Source: Spirosoma endbachense (lineage in GTDB: Bacteria > Bacteroidota > Bacteroidia > Cytophagales > Spirosomataceae). Taken from it: a stretch of DNA of 64,000 bases. The notes below the pieces were generated by a model. The model was not told where the DNA came from. It saw only the letters and a program-made list of their open reading frames with translations, and did no database searches. The stretch spans positions 7,987,896-8,051,895 of the forward strand of contig NZ_CP045997.1 in assembly GCF_010233585.1 (NCBI RefSeq), in the 5' to 3' direction. This document shows positions 16,447 to 25,926 of the stretch, in pieces. How positions within the stretch are numbered: position 1 is the stretch's first letter; each line of letters starts with the position of its first letter. The translations under genes and the position numbers were made by a program.

Positions 16447-18132
16447 TCAGTGTGGTTTTGCCGGGCCACCGGGCTGTTCAGGCGTACTGGCCAAGGCCAG
16501 CTTCACCGCTTCGTATGCATTCAATAGCCCCCCTGTTCTGCTTAGACTGGTAAATGGAACCTGCTGGGTCGATCGGCCAGGCTTGCGCACAACAATACCG
16601 GGTTTATAACTGCTTTTCAGGAGAATGTCTTTTACCTGAACGGCAGTCAGGCTTGGAAAGTAAGACCGAAGCAACGCTGCTACCCCTGCCGTATGGGGGG
16701 CAGCCATGCTTGTGCCCGAAAAAACGGCATACTGATTAGTAGGAATGGTCGATAGAATATCGGTACCGGGAGCAAACAGATCGACCGTTTGTAGGCCATA
16801 GTTCGATGACCGGGCGGCTAATCCTCCATCAAGGCGCCAGGTGTTATTGCCCACAACCAGGACGTTTTGGGCTATCTGGCCATTCTCGTAGCGGGCCGAT
16901 GGGTAAGCCGGAATTGAGTCGAAGTTTTCACCGTTGTTTCCGGCGGCATGAACAATCAGCACATCGTGCTCTTCGGCGTACCGAATAGCTGCATCGACCT
17001 GCTCTTTAAAGGGAGATAAACGCTTGCCAAAACTCATGTTGATGACTTTGGCGCCGTTTTCAACGGCATATCGAATACCATTGGCTACATCTTTATCGCG
17101 CTCATCGCCGTTGGCTGGAACAACGGCAACCATCATAATGCGGGCATTGTCGGCAATACCATCGATGCCAATGCCATTACCGCGTTTGGCCGCGATGATA
17201 CCCGCCACATGGCTACCATGAACGGCCAGTTGCTGCGATTGGCCAATGACCAAAGTAGGGCTACCGTAATAGCGTTCAGTAGGATCAGCCGGATTATCGC
17301 CAATCGCCAGACGGGGATTATACGCTGGATTGTAGGCAATGTCGGCATCACTGGCGGTTACTAATCTAAATCGCGCCCAGTTCAGCCGGACCAATTTGGT
17401 ATAGGCCAGGAATGATCCAAAGGCTGGATTGTAAGCACTAGCCAGCAAATCACGGACAGCTAGCGCTACTGAATCGTTTCCAGCATCAACAGTCCGAATC
17501 GCTTTTTGCGTTAGTACACTGTCTGGCAAAAGCGTACCAATCCGGGCAGCTACTTTCCAGAATTGGGCCGTGTCTGCGAAGGCCAGCCGTTTAGAACGCA
17601 CTCCCTGATAGCGTTGCAGAAAGAGCTTTTTGGCCGCCTGATAGGTGTCATATTGCCGTTTTTCAGTTGGAGACAGGTTCGCGCGGTTTGCCTGATCGTA
17701 TTTGTCTTTCAGGAGGGTATACGTCTGAGTGATTTCGGGCTGGTCGTATTCATAGGTCGTGCCGTCTTTGGCACCCATGAAGTTCCAGCCGTTCAGATCG
17801 TCGGTATAGCCATTTTTATCATCGTCAGTATTGTTGCCAGCGATTTCGTTAGGATTTGACCAGATGACATCCCGCAAATCTTCGTGCGTAAGATCCACCC
17901 CCGAATCGATGACACCTACCACAACCGGAACAGAGGTTCGGCCTTTCAGTAACTCATAGGCCTTATACAAGCTAATACCGGCTACCGAATCGGCGGTAGG
18001 GTCAAGATAAGGCCAGTTTCGGGGAGGCTGACCTGATACGCCTTGAGCCTGCATGCCAATCGAATGCAATAACAGGCTAAAGCAGATGATATACCTAATT
18101 TTTATGACAGGCGCAGGGCGGAAGTTCTTCAT
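16447..18132 (-). CDS. S8 family (subtilisin-like) secreted serine peptidase
   Basis: 561 residues with a Sec signal (hydrophobic stretch about residues 12-30, ending MQAQ). The catalytic triad is complete: Asp76 in VIDSGVD, His305 in HGSHVAG and Ser475 in SGTSMAAPH. The oxyanion Asn lies in HAAGNNGEN near residue 399. About 230 residues separate Asp and His, far more than the roughly 30 in subtilisin. This insertion includes a Lys/Gln-rich helical section (about 130-210) and is common in Bacteroidota S8 enzymes. It is the last gene of a minus-strand run that continues with a SusD/SusC pair, from which a terminator separates it. It should degrade proteins in the periplasm or outside the cell. 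No C-terminal sorting domain is evident. Confidence 0.92.
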   Translation of the reverse strand: MKNFRPAPVIKIRYIICFSLLLHSIGMQAQGVSGQPPRNWPYLDPTADSVAGISLYKAYELLKGRTSVPVVVGVIDSGVDLTHEDLRDVIWSNPNEIAGNNTDDDKNGYTDDLNGWNFMGAKDGTTYEYDQPEITQTYTLLKDKYDQANRANLSPTEKRQYDTYQAAKKLFLQRYQGVRSKRLAFADTAQFWKVAARIGTLLPDSVLTQKAIRTVDAGNDSVALAVRDLLASAYNPAFGSFLAYTKLVRLNWARFRLVTASDADIAYNPAYNPRLAIGDNPADPTERYYGSPTLVIGQSQQLAVHGSHVAGIIAAKRGNGIGIDGIADNARIMMVAVVPANGDERDKDVANGIRYAVENGAKVINMSFGKRLSPFKEQVDAAIRYAEEHDVLIVHAAGNNGENFDSIPAYPSARYENGQIAQNVLVVGNNTWRLDGGLAARSSNYGLQTVDLFAPGTDILSTIPTNQYAVFSGTSMAAPHTAGVAALLRSYFPSLTAVQVKDILLKSSYKPGIVVRKPGRSTQQVPFTSLSRTGGLLNAYEAVKLALASTPEQPGGPAKPH

Positions 18133-18203
18133 AAAGAAAATTGTTGCTCCTCTAAAATACGAAATAGTTTGTCTATTCGATGAGTAGTGAAGGCAGATCG
18201 GGC

Positions 18204-18241
18204 ATAAAAAAAAGAGGTTATCCCGTTTGAGATAACCTCTT
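18204..18241 (-). terminator. Rho-independent terminator after SusC/SusD pair A
   Basis: AAGAGGTTATC (18212-18222) pairs with GATAACCTCTT (18231-18241). On the minus strand the stem is followed by a run of eight T. It sits between the SusD stop and the subtilisin start and separates the two units. Confidence 0.88.
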
Positions 18242-18263
18242 ACAAACCGGTAATTCTCTTGAG

Positions 18264-19745
18264 TTAATTATCAGTAGCTAACGAATTCAGGGCCAGTTCA
18301 GACGATGATATCGGCCAGATATAGTTTGGTTCCGATGGTGCTTTCGCGGGTACTGTTCCTTTTGCCGGAATTGTCTGTAACAGACGCATCAGGTCATTGT
18401 TCCGTAAGCCTTCGCCTAAAAATTCGATCCGCCGTTCCAGCAGGATAGCATTGATCAGGTCGGTAGATGTGGCAAAGCTGGCAGCTGTATAGGTTTTTGT
18501 GGCATCCGAACGATTACGAACGGCATTCAGCAGCGCTACAGCCTGTACATCTATGGCGTTGGTGCTTCGAACTTTGGCTTCAGCCAGGTTCAGCAACACT
18601 TCGGAATAGCGCATAACAGGTACGTAATCGGTAAACGGGCTACCGGCTTTATACTTGGTCAGCCAGTATTTTGCGGTTGTTGTACCTGTTTGCTTCACAA
18701 ATGAACGCCGTTTGTCGGCGGCCCGCCAGGTTGTATCCGCAATAATTCCTTTTGCGTTCAGCGAATACTCCGAATTACCTACACCACCGTTTGCCGAGCT
18801 TGGCGAATAATAATAAGCCAGCTGGTTCTGCGTACCCGGAAAATCGCCCGTTGTCGATGTCATAGGCATAGACAGGATCGATTCTGGAGTCGTGTAGTTG
18901 GTAAATATCGCAGTAATATCAGGCTGTAAGGTGTTGGCTACACCCGTCGAGGCCTTGAAGGGGGCCGTTGCACTAACGATTTTATTCGCTTCCGTAATAA
19001 CACTGGCGTAATTCTGCATGGTCAGATAAACCCGTGTCTTTAATGCAATTGCGGTATTCTTATGAGCACGGGTTGTGTTATCTGAGCCTGTGGCATAGGT
19101 AGCGGGTAATGCTGCTTCAGCTTCGTTCAAATCTTTCAGAACCTGCGCGTAAACATCGGCAACGCTACTTCTGGCTAAATTTGACTGCCCAACGCTGCTA
19201 ATACCTGTCAACCGAAGTGGAAGGCCGGGTTTGCTGCCATTGCCATCTACGTAAGGACGGGCATAGTATTGAAGCAGGCTATAATAACTTAAAGCCCGAA
19301 CAAATTTAGCTTCGGCAATGTATTTAGCCGCTGCTTCGGTGCCAACAACGGTAGAACCTCCAGCCGCCATACCATCCAGAAACAGATTACACTTGTTAAT
19401 GGTCAGGTAACCAAAGTACCATAAGTTGACAACAGCCGTGGCGCTGTTCGTTGCATTCAGGCCCCATACATCCGAACCAGTAACCAGGTTAGAGGTCTCA
19501 TTAATGAAATCCTCACCCCGAATGTCGCCGTAAATCACGTATCGACCCCCGTAGAAATTCCCATCTTTCAACGCTCCGTATAGCGATAGTACCTGGTTCT
19601 GCACACGGGTAGGTGTGCTCAGGGCCAAAGCGTCAAGAACGGTAGTTTGGGGAATGGGATTAAGCAGAGTCCTGTCGCAGGAGCTGAGTCCCAACAGTGA
19701 CAGAGTCAGACAAACTAGTATTGACTTATTTATTTTCTTTTTCAT
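18264..19745 (-). CDS. RagB/SusD family nutrient-uptake lipoprotein (system A)
   Basis: 493 residues from the ATG at 19745 (an in-frame start at 19763 adds MTGRDI). Lipoprotein signal MKKKINKSILVCLTLSLLGL ends in the lipobox LSSC. Then TPR-like SusD helices (KYIAEAKFVRALSYYSLLQY, about residues 135-160) and the C-terminal SusD domain (YSEVLLNLAEAKVRS, ERRIEFLGEGLRNNDLMRL). It is a cell-surface lid that binds the ligand over the SusC channel. It lies 20 bp downstream of its SusC partner. The ligand is unknown, and no enzyme gene is in this unit. Confidence 0.93.
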   Translation of the reverse strand: MKKKINKSILVCLTLSLLGLSSCDRTLLNPIPQTTVLDALALSTPTRVQNQVLSLYGALKDGNFYGGRYVIYGDIRGEDFINETSNLVTGSDVWGLNATNSATAVVNLWYFGYLTINKCNLFLDGMAAGGSTVVGTEAAAKYIAEAKFVRALSYYSLLQYYARPYVDGNGSKPGLPLRLTGISSVGQSNLARSSVADVYAQVLKDLNEAEAALPATYATGSDNTTRAHKNTAIALKTRVYLTMQNYASVITEANKIVSATAPFKASTGVANTLQPDITAIFTNYTTPESILSMPMTSTTGDFPGTQNQLAYYYSPSSANGGVGNSEYSLNAKGIIADTTWRAADKRRSFVKQTGTTTAKYWLTKYKAGSPFTDYVPVMRYSEVLLNLAEAKVRSTNAIDVQAVALLNAVRNRSDATKTYTAASFATSTDLINAILLERRIEFLGEGLRNNDLMRLLQTIPAKGTVPAKAPSEPNYIWPISSSELALNSLATDN

Positions 19746-19765
19746 GATATCTCTTCCTGTCAAAA

Positions 19766-22700
19766 TTAGAAGCCAGCCCGGAGGCCAATGGTGATGGTGC
19801 GGGCATTGCCGACCGTATTTCTGTCAACGCCCTGGCTGCTGTTACCACCAACCCCCGAGCCATTCGACGATACTTCAGGATCAGGACCTGGGTATTTGGT
19901 AAGTACGCCCAGGTTCTGGCCGCTCACATAAAAGCGAAGATTCGTGATTTTCGCCTTCGACAGCAGGGCCGCTGGAAGCGTATAACCCAGAGTCAGGGAC
20001 CGTACTTTCAGGAAGTCGCCTTTGAACACGTTGATATCCATCGGGAACGCCGATCCGTTAGACGTGTTATCGTTAAATACGGGCTTTGCATATTTTTTGC
20101 CGGTATCTCCTTCTTTTTGCCAGGCATCGGTCAGTACATCGGTAGCGTTGTTCCAGAAACGCTGATCGTGCAGACCCGCATTGGTACCGTAGTAGACATA
20201 AAAACCTAACTGATAGGTAAGCAGTACGCCCAGGTCGAAATTCTTATACTTGAAATTATTGTCCCAGCCGCCATATACTTTGGGGTTAACGTTGGCGTAC
20301 ATCACGCCATCAGCCGCCTGCGTGATCGATGAACCACCCGTTGGGCTTACATAACGGGTTTTTCCATCTGGCGTGGTCGAGTAGTTGAACTGACCGGTTG
20401 GGGCATAATACTGATAATAAACGTTCTGACCAGCGGAGTTAATAAAGATCCGCTTACCCGTTGCCGGGTCAACACCACCCGTACGAACGACCCATAGCTG
20501 GCCAAGCGAGTAACCGGGAGCCGTCTGGTTCACTGTTTCCAGAGAGCCAGTAGAGGTTTGGATTACATTAAGCCCAGGAGCCAGTGCCGTCACTTCGTTT
20601 TTGTTGAAGGTTATGTTGAAATTCGACGACCACTGAAAAGCTTTGGTGTTGATAACCCGTGCATTCAGCGAAACCTCAAGTCCTTTGTTATACATCGCTC
20701 CAACGTTTTGCGGAGGATATACGACAGTCGTAACCGGGCCAAGTGGTCCCGGAATACCCGTAGATGGAGCCTGAGCTACGTTCAGAATCAGGTTATTAAT
20801 GTCGTTTTTGTAATAGGCCAGCTCACCAGTAATCCGGTTGTTGAGCAAACCAAACGTAAAGCCGAGATCAGTTTTAGTGCTGGTTTCCCATTTCAGGTTC
20901 GTATTACCCACACTCTGGAAATACAGGGTTGGCACACCGCCATACAGACCGGACGCATAGAGCGAATACGGTGAGTAATCGTTGATGCCACCTATATTCC
21001 CAACTTTACCGTAGCTGCCCCGAATTTTAAAGTTGCTGAACACATTATCTAAGTGAGCCGACTTCCAGAACCCTTCCTGGGAGATTTCCCAGCCAGCCGA
21101 AAGGCCATAGAAGGTTCCTTTTTTCACCCCCAGCGCCGAGTATTCATCCTGACGTAAATTGCCACTCAGGAAGTATTTCTCTTTGAAGTTGTAGTTCAAC
21201 CGGCCGAAAACCGATAACAGATAGTTTTCGGTATAAAGCGCGTTTGATGCGTTACTGGTTGCCCAACCGGCCTGAATCACCGTATAATTTGGGTCAGAAA
21301 TGTTGATGCGGTTTAAGCCATAGCCTGTCTGGGTCGTGCGTTGCTGTTCCTGACCAAGCAGAAGGCTAAAGTTATGAGCACCACCAAACGAGCGGTCAAA
21401 CTGGGCAGTATTTGTCCATAACCATGTTTTTAACTTACGGAAGTTAGCCGTGGCATTACCATTGCTGGCGTAACCGTCGCTGGTGATCGGCGACTGGTAG
21501 AGGTCATTGTCAACCAGCAGATAATCAATACCATAGGTACTTCTCAGCGTGATCCAATCCAGCGGTTTGAATTGCAGATAAGCATTAGACTGGATGTGAT
21601 CATTTTCTGTGTTAGACCGGTTCAGGTCTATCATTGGGGCTGGATTGGGGTATGAAACAGAAGTTCCAGCAATGTTATTGGCAAAACCAATGGCTGATCC
21701 GTTGAGGTTATAAGTGCCATCATTGTTGTACGGAGACAGAATTGGAGGTAACACCAGACCAACACGCCCCAGACCACTGGTATTGAACGATTCGCCGTTC
21801 AACGATCCCGACGAACCCGCAGAAAGGTTTCTCTCGTTAGAATAAGCGATTTTGCCACCAATGGTAAAGAATTTACTAAGCTTGCTGTCGACATTAAACA
21901 GCACGTTCATGCGGTTGAAATCGTTCTTACGGATAATACCCTGCTGAGCTGTGTAACCCGCTGAGAAATAGTAGTTTGTGTTCTCGCTACCACCCGAAAT
22001 GTTCAGGTTGTGGCTATGCGAAACCGCTTTCCGATAAATGTAATCATACCACTTCGTATCGATGGGGTTTCCATTGGCGTCGTTGGTTTGCGTAAACTTT
22101 ACGGTTGATGCCGTGGGGTTATTGGCTACTGCCGCCGATTTATAATTAATATACTGGCTGGCGTTCAACATCTCAGGCAAACGATAGGTGTCTGAAAAGC
22201 CTACCCAGCCATCGTAGTTAACCTTTACTTTACCCGATTTGCCCCGTTTGGTGGTAATAAATACGACACCATTCGCAGCGCGGCTTCCGTAGATAGCAGT
22301 TGCAGCCGCATCCTTGGCTACGTCCATGCTCTCAATGTCGTTCGGATTAATACTGGCCAGCGGGTTGCTGGGAGCATTTGTAGAACCCTGATCACCGGTG
22401 AATGTAGGAACACCATCGACAACGATGAGCGGATACGAGCTAAGCGAAATGGAGTTTGTTCCGCGAATCCGGAAAACGGGAGGGTTATTAAGTACACCAT
22501 TCGGAACGGTAATCTGAACCCCCGGCGTACGACCTGCCAGGCCCGATTCAAAGCTTTGGATAGGCATCTGAGCAATCGCCGACCCTTTTACCGATCCAAT
22601 ACTACCGGTAGCGTCCTGTCGGCTCTGGGTACCATAACCAATTACGACTACTTCACTGAGTTGCTGAGAATCGCCAGCGAGGGCGACGTTGATTGTTGAT

Positions 22701-22963
22701 CGATTGTTGATGGGAACTTCCTGTGTCGTGTAGCCAATAAAACTAAAAACCAACTGGCCATTGGCTGGAGAAGTTAGTCTGTAATTACCCTGTGCATCGG
22801 TGTTTGTGCCACGGGTAGCACCTTTGATTTGTACGGTCACGCCTGGTAGGGGAGACCCGTCGTCTGATGAAGTGACACGTCCGCTTATGGTTACATCCTG
22901 CGCCAGAGCTGGCAAACAGAAAAGTAGCGAAAGCAGCCAACTTCCCAATAAAATTTTGCTCAT
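19766..22963 (-). CDS. SusC/RagA family TonB-linked outer-membrane transporter (system A)
   Basis: 1065 residues. Signal peptide MSKILLGSWLLSLLFCLPALA; carboxypeptidase-regulatory-like domain (ISGRVTSSDDGSPLPGV, about residues 24-100); plug start SEVVVIGYGTQSRQDATGSIG (given here as two joined motifs, LSEVVVIGYG and DATGSIG, near residue 103); the SusC signature SMDVAKDAAATAIYGSRAAN near residue 215; then a 22-strand barrel ending RTITIGLRAGF. The gene is co-transcribed with the SusD at 18264. Its first 100 bp and promoter are nearly identical to those of the SusC at 25927, although the rest has diverged. Confidence 0.95.
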   Translation of the reverse strand: MSKILLGSWLLSLLFCLPALAQDVTISGRVTSSDDGSPLPGVTVQIKGATRGTNTDAQGNYRLTSPANGQLVFSFIGYTTQEVPINNRSTINVALAGDSQQLSEVVVIGYGTQSRQDATGSIGSVKGSAIAQMPIQSFESGLAGRTPGVQITVPNGVLNNPPVFRIRGTNSISLSSYPLIVVDGVPTFTGDQGSTNAPSNPLASINPNDIESMDVAKDAAATAIYGSRAANGVVFITTKRGKSGKVKVNYDGWVGFSDTYRLPEMLNASQYINYKSAAVANNPTASTVKFTQTNDANGNPIDTKWYDYIYRKAVSHSHNLNISGGSENTNYYFSAGYTAQQGIIRKNDFNRMNVLFNVDSKLSKFFTIGGKIAYSNERNLSAGSSGSLNGESFNTSGLGRVGLVLPPILSPYNNDGTYNLNGSAIGFANNIAGTSVSYPNPAPMIDLNRSNTENDHIQSNAYLQFKPLDWITLRSTYGIDYLLVDNDLYQSPITSDGYASNGNATANFRKLKTWLWTNTAQFDRSFGGAHNFSLLLGQEQQRTTQTGYGLNRINISDPNYTVIQAGWATSNASNALYTENYLLSVFGRLNYNFKEKYFLSGNLRQDEYSALGVKKGTFYGLSAGWEISQEGFWKSAHLDNVFSNFKIRGSYGKVGNIGGINDYSPYSLYASGLYGGVPTLYFQSVGNTNLKWETSTKTDLGFTFGLLNNRITGELAYYKNDINNLILNVAQAPSTGIPGPLGPVTTVVYPPQNVGAMYNKGLEVSLNARVINTKAFQWSSNFNITFNKNEVTALAPGLNVIQTSTGSLETVNQTAPGYSLGQLWVVRTGGVDPATGKRIFINSAGQNVYYQYYAPTGQFNYSTTPDGKTRYVSPTGGSSITQAADGVMYANVNPKVYGGWDNNFKYKNFDLGVLLTYQLGFYVYYGTNAGLHDQRFWNNATDVLTDAWQKEGDTGKKYAKPVFNDNTSNGSAFPMDINVFKGDFLKVRSLTLGYTLPAALLSKAKITNLRFYVSGQNLGVLTKYPGPDPEVSSNGSGVGGNSSQGVDRNTVGNARTITIGLRAGF

Positions 22964-23840
22964 AAAACAGTAGTTGTTAGAAACATTTTAAAAATCCCAA
23001 AATGGGAGTACAAAGTTAGTATGTAGAATAACAATATTGGTACTGTGATTTAGGAAATTTTTGTAATATTCCGATAAGGCATACTGTAGCTGATGATAGA
23101 AATAAAAAGCTTCAACTAATCTGGCTAACATCTATTAAAGCCAATTTGACTAGGTTTTCTTGAAATGGATTAGAGCTAATTACTATAGATATATAATGGC
23201 TTTTGGTTGGTGTTTATTTACTAATTGGTAGATGATGAGTTTTATAGAAATGATTTAGGCCTCCCTTGTTTAGATAAAATTTTATCAGTCATAATCCAGA
23301 AAATGAACCTTCGCCTGTTAGCATCGTCTAAAGTCTTAATACTGCTGTTAATCAGGATTTAATGTCGCTTTTAATCCTAAATACACCGCTGTAATGTAAA
23401 ATGCCGTCGGAAAAAATTAGTGACGTTGATACAGATAAGGCATAACGAGTTTACTTTGTAAGGTGCAAGGATTGATATTAGTTATTTATACTTAATTAAG
23501 TGCCCTATTAATTTTGGTGAAAATATTGAATAAGCTGATATAATACGAATAACTAAAATTAAATTTCCTTACTTGGAATAAATTATTTTGACTTTTTTCA
23601 CTTGAAAAATAATAGTTTAACATTTGGTGAAATTGAATTATTTAGGGAAAATACTTAGTCTAGAGAACAATTAATCTGCTTGAAAAAAATAAGCCAGAGT
23701 AGCTGCGTGTAGTAACTAATTATGAAAAACATTATATATAAATTGCCTTGGAAAACGGGCTGATATGAGCCTTCATTGCCGGGCTTTTGATTTAATACCA
23801 TTCAAAACAGCTCAAAGTGAAAGCTCTAAAACTATTGAAA
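22964..23840. other. AT-rich intergenic region between two SusC/SusD systems
   Basis: About 880 bp with no credible gene, clearly richer in A and T than the surrounding coding DNA. The left end carries the minus-strand promoter of SusC A. The remainder has only very short ORFs. No hairpin stands out before the terminator at 23841. Its length could hold an sRNA or regulator site, but nothing specific is visible. Confidence 0.6.
23011..23018 (-). promoter_or_regulatory. -7 promoter element of SusC A
   Basis: On the minus strand this reads TAACTTTG, a match to TAnnTTTG, 48 bp before the ATG. The same element sits at the same distance before SusC B (29121-29128). No convincing -33 TTTG was found at the usual spacing. 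Confidence 0.65.
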
Positions 23841-23876
23841 ATAAAAAGCCCTCCAGACGTCTGGAGGGCTTTTTAT
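23841..23876. terminator. Palindromic terminator downstream of system B
   Basis: A 36-bp perfect palindrome whose core is AAAGCCCTCCAGAC with its complement. It has an A-run on one side and a T-run on the other, so it can terminate in both directions. It lies 20 bp beyond the stop of the lipoprotein gene at 23896 (minus strand). Confidence 0.9.
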
Positions 23877-23895
23877 ACTAGTCTGGCAGCGTTAA

Positions 23896-24414
23896 TTAGG
23901 CCACAATTCTTACCCGAACAGGTTCAGGAACAATTTGGGTGCCATCATCAAGTGTTACCAGAAAAAGGAATTGAATTTCGGTAAACGTGTTCGCCTGTGT
24001 TGCTGGTGTAGTCGGTACCGTTGGGTACTTCTTTTTAAAATCAGCAATAGTCGTTGTGAATACGGCTGTTGTGCCGCTACCGGCAATAGGAGCTGGATTA
24101 TAAGCTGTCGTAGCTGTGGCTGCATTTAGTGTCGCTACGTTTATGCCTGTTGCTCCGCCTACCACTTTGGTAATTTCCTTAATCGTACGACCACTGGTTG
24201 CGGGTATAGACAAGGTAAACTGAATCGCACCACCGGCTGCCAGAGAACTGGTAATGTATGGATTAAATCCGTACGTTGTTGCTCCCGGAAATGTTACTGG
24301 AACTGCCGGTCGGTTATCGCGAACCAGGTCACTATATACCTGGTCATCTTTACAGGAGAAGCTACTACCAGCTACCAAAGCAAGCAGCAACAGATTTATG
24401 ATTATATTTTTCAT
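23896..24414 (-). CDS. Small SusC/SusD-associated lipoprotein, unknown family
   Basis: 172 residues. Signal MKNIIINLLLLALVAGSSFS leads to Cys21 (lipobox-like SFSC), so it is a predicted lipoprotein. The mature part is rich in Thr, Ala and beta-strand residues (AIQFTLSIPATSGRTIKEI, TEIQFLFLVTLDDG) and looks like a single beta-sandwich domain. It is the third gene of the SusC-SusD unit, 28 bp after SusD. Surface glycan- or ligand-binding proteins often hold this position. No catalytic motif is seen; binding is inferred from position alone. Confidence 0.7.
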   Translation of the reverse strand: MKNIIINLLLLALVAGSSFSCKDDQVYSDLVRDNRPAVPVTFPGATTYGFNPYITSSLAAGGAIQFTLSIPATSGRTIKEITKVVGGATGINVATLNAATATTAYNPAPIAGSGTTAVFTTTIADFKKKYPTVPTTPATQANTFTEIQFLFLVTLDDGTQIVPEPVRVRIVA

Positions 24415-24442
24415 GCAATTGCGTGTTTGAAGTCTTTAAGTT

Positions 24443-25906
24443 TTAGTCGACATCCCACCATACCCGGACATTCGATTGGGGAGCGGGATTGGGGAAGTTT
24501 GTATTCCGTTGAAGCTCAGCATTGATATATACTGCCCGAACTGGCCGGGTGCCATCAATACCAGCCGCGTTCTGCGAAGGTTGCAGAACGGGATATCCTG
24601 TCCGACGGTAATCATTAAAAGACTCTAATCCATTTCCTGTAAAGGCAATGTATTTCTGAGTGATAATCTGAGCAATCTTTTGCTCATTGGTTCCCGTTAG
24701 CGTTGCTACCGTTGGGTTTGCAGTCAGATAGGCATTAATCTGATCGGCCGTAAGCCCGGCCAGCGTCATCGATGCTCTGATGCCTTCGGTATAAAGCGCC
24801 TGTGGATCACCGGGCGTACCCAGTCGAAGCGCTGCTTCAGCCAGAATAAATGCCCGCTGGAAGTTTGTTGCCAATCGTACAGGGCCTTCACCAGCATTAC
24901 CAACAACGTATTTGTTATACCGTGACCAGCTCGTTATGGGTTGTGGCAAAGTACCCCTAAAGCCATTATCGATCGATACGTAATCAGCTGCCGGCTTCGT
25001 AAAGAAAATAGGCAGACGGGGATCGTTGAAGCCCTTCAACAGATTTAAGTACCGTGTGCTTAAAATAAGGTCATCTTTAAAGGTACTGATATTGGTATAA
25101 GTATAGCGAGGGTCCTGGCTGCCGACACTGGCTCCAAAAGCAAAGTTCATATCCCCACTATTAGCGTTGATGTAGTTATTGCCTGTCAGTACCTCATTGA
25201 TAACACTGGTTGCTAAAGCAGGTTCTTTACGACTGATAGTCATGGCAAACTTTAATAACAATGTATTGCCAGCCCGCTTCCACTTAGCCAGATCTCCACC
25301 ATAAATCAGGTCATCAGCACCCGGTTTTGTTGCCGAGGCAGCATCGAGATCCTTAATACCCTCACGTACCAGGTCGAACAGGCTTTGAATGCCCTGTGCA
25401 GTGTTGCCTTTGTAAATATCCTCCTGCTTATCCAACCGAGGACTAAGAAACGCTTCTCCCTGTAAAGCTTGAGAATAAGGTATATCTCCCCAAAGGTCAG
25501 TGGCTACACTGAAAGTATAAGCCTTCAGTATTTTGGCAATACCCGTATAAGCTTTTGAACCCGTAGCATCTCCTAATTCAACTAATTTCTGGTAGTTAAC
25601 GAGCGCTCCATCATAAAGCTCACCCGTCCACTGGTTGTTTAAATCAGCGCCGTTCGTTTGATAAACATCGTAGTTAGCTGGGTTATTACCGGCTCCAGAC
25701 AACTGCTGTATCACCACTGATGAAAAGCGATTTATTTCATTGGCGTTCGCAAAAGCAGAGCCTGCCTGAGCACCAGGCAACAATACGGCTGGCGTTACTG
25801 ATGTAGGGTTATTGGGCGTAACGTTAACGTCTAAATAGTTACTACAGGCTCCCATTCCCAGAAAAAGAGGGACGAGAAGGTAGTTTTTATAGGCTATCAA
25901 TTTCAT
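24443..25906 (-). CDS. SusD/RagB family nutrient-binding lipoprotein, SusD-like_2 type (system B)
   Basis: 487 residues. Signal MKLIAYKNYLLVPLFLGMGA precedes the lipobox Cys in GACSNYLDVN. The conserved order (YTGIAKILKAYTFSVATDLWGDIPY, cited here by its parts KILKAYTF and DLWGDIPY; KWKRAGNTLLLKFAMTISR with the part NTLLLKFAM; FQRAFILAEAALR; ALYTEGIRASM) is typical of the SusD-like_2 branch. That branch is often paired with transporters for peptides or other non-starch ligands. It lies 20 bp after its SusC partner and before a small lipoprotein. The ligand is not known. Confidence 0.92.
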   Translation of the reverse strand: MKLIAYKNYLLVPLFLGMGACSNYLDVNVTPNNPTSVTPAVLLPGAQAGSAFANANEINRFSSVVIQQLSGAGNNPANYDVYQTNGADLNNQWTGELYDGALVNYQKLVELGDATGSKAYTGIAKILKAYTFSVATDLWGDIPYSQALQGEAFLSPRLDKQEDIYKGNTAQGIQSLFDLVREGIKDLDAASATKPGADDLIYGGDLAKWKRAGNTLLLKFAMTISRKEPALATSVINEVLTGNNYINANSGDMNFAFGASVGSQDPRYTYTNISTFKDDLILSTRYLNLLKGFNDPRLPIFFTKPAADYVSIDNGFRGTLPQPITSWSRYNKYVVGNAGEGPVRLATNFQRAFILAEAALRLGTPGDPQALYTEGIRASMTLAGLTADQINAYLTANPTVATLTGTNEQKIAQIITQKYIAFTGNGLESFNDYRRTGYPVLQPSQNAAGIDGTRPVRAVYINAELQRNTNFPNPAPQSNVRVWWDVD

Positions 25907-25926
25907 GAGTAGATCAAATAAGGATG

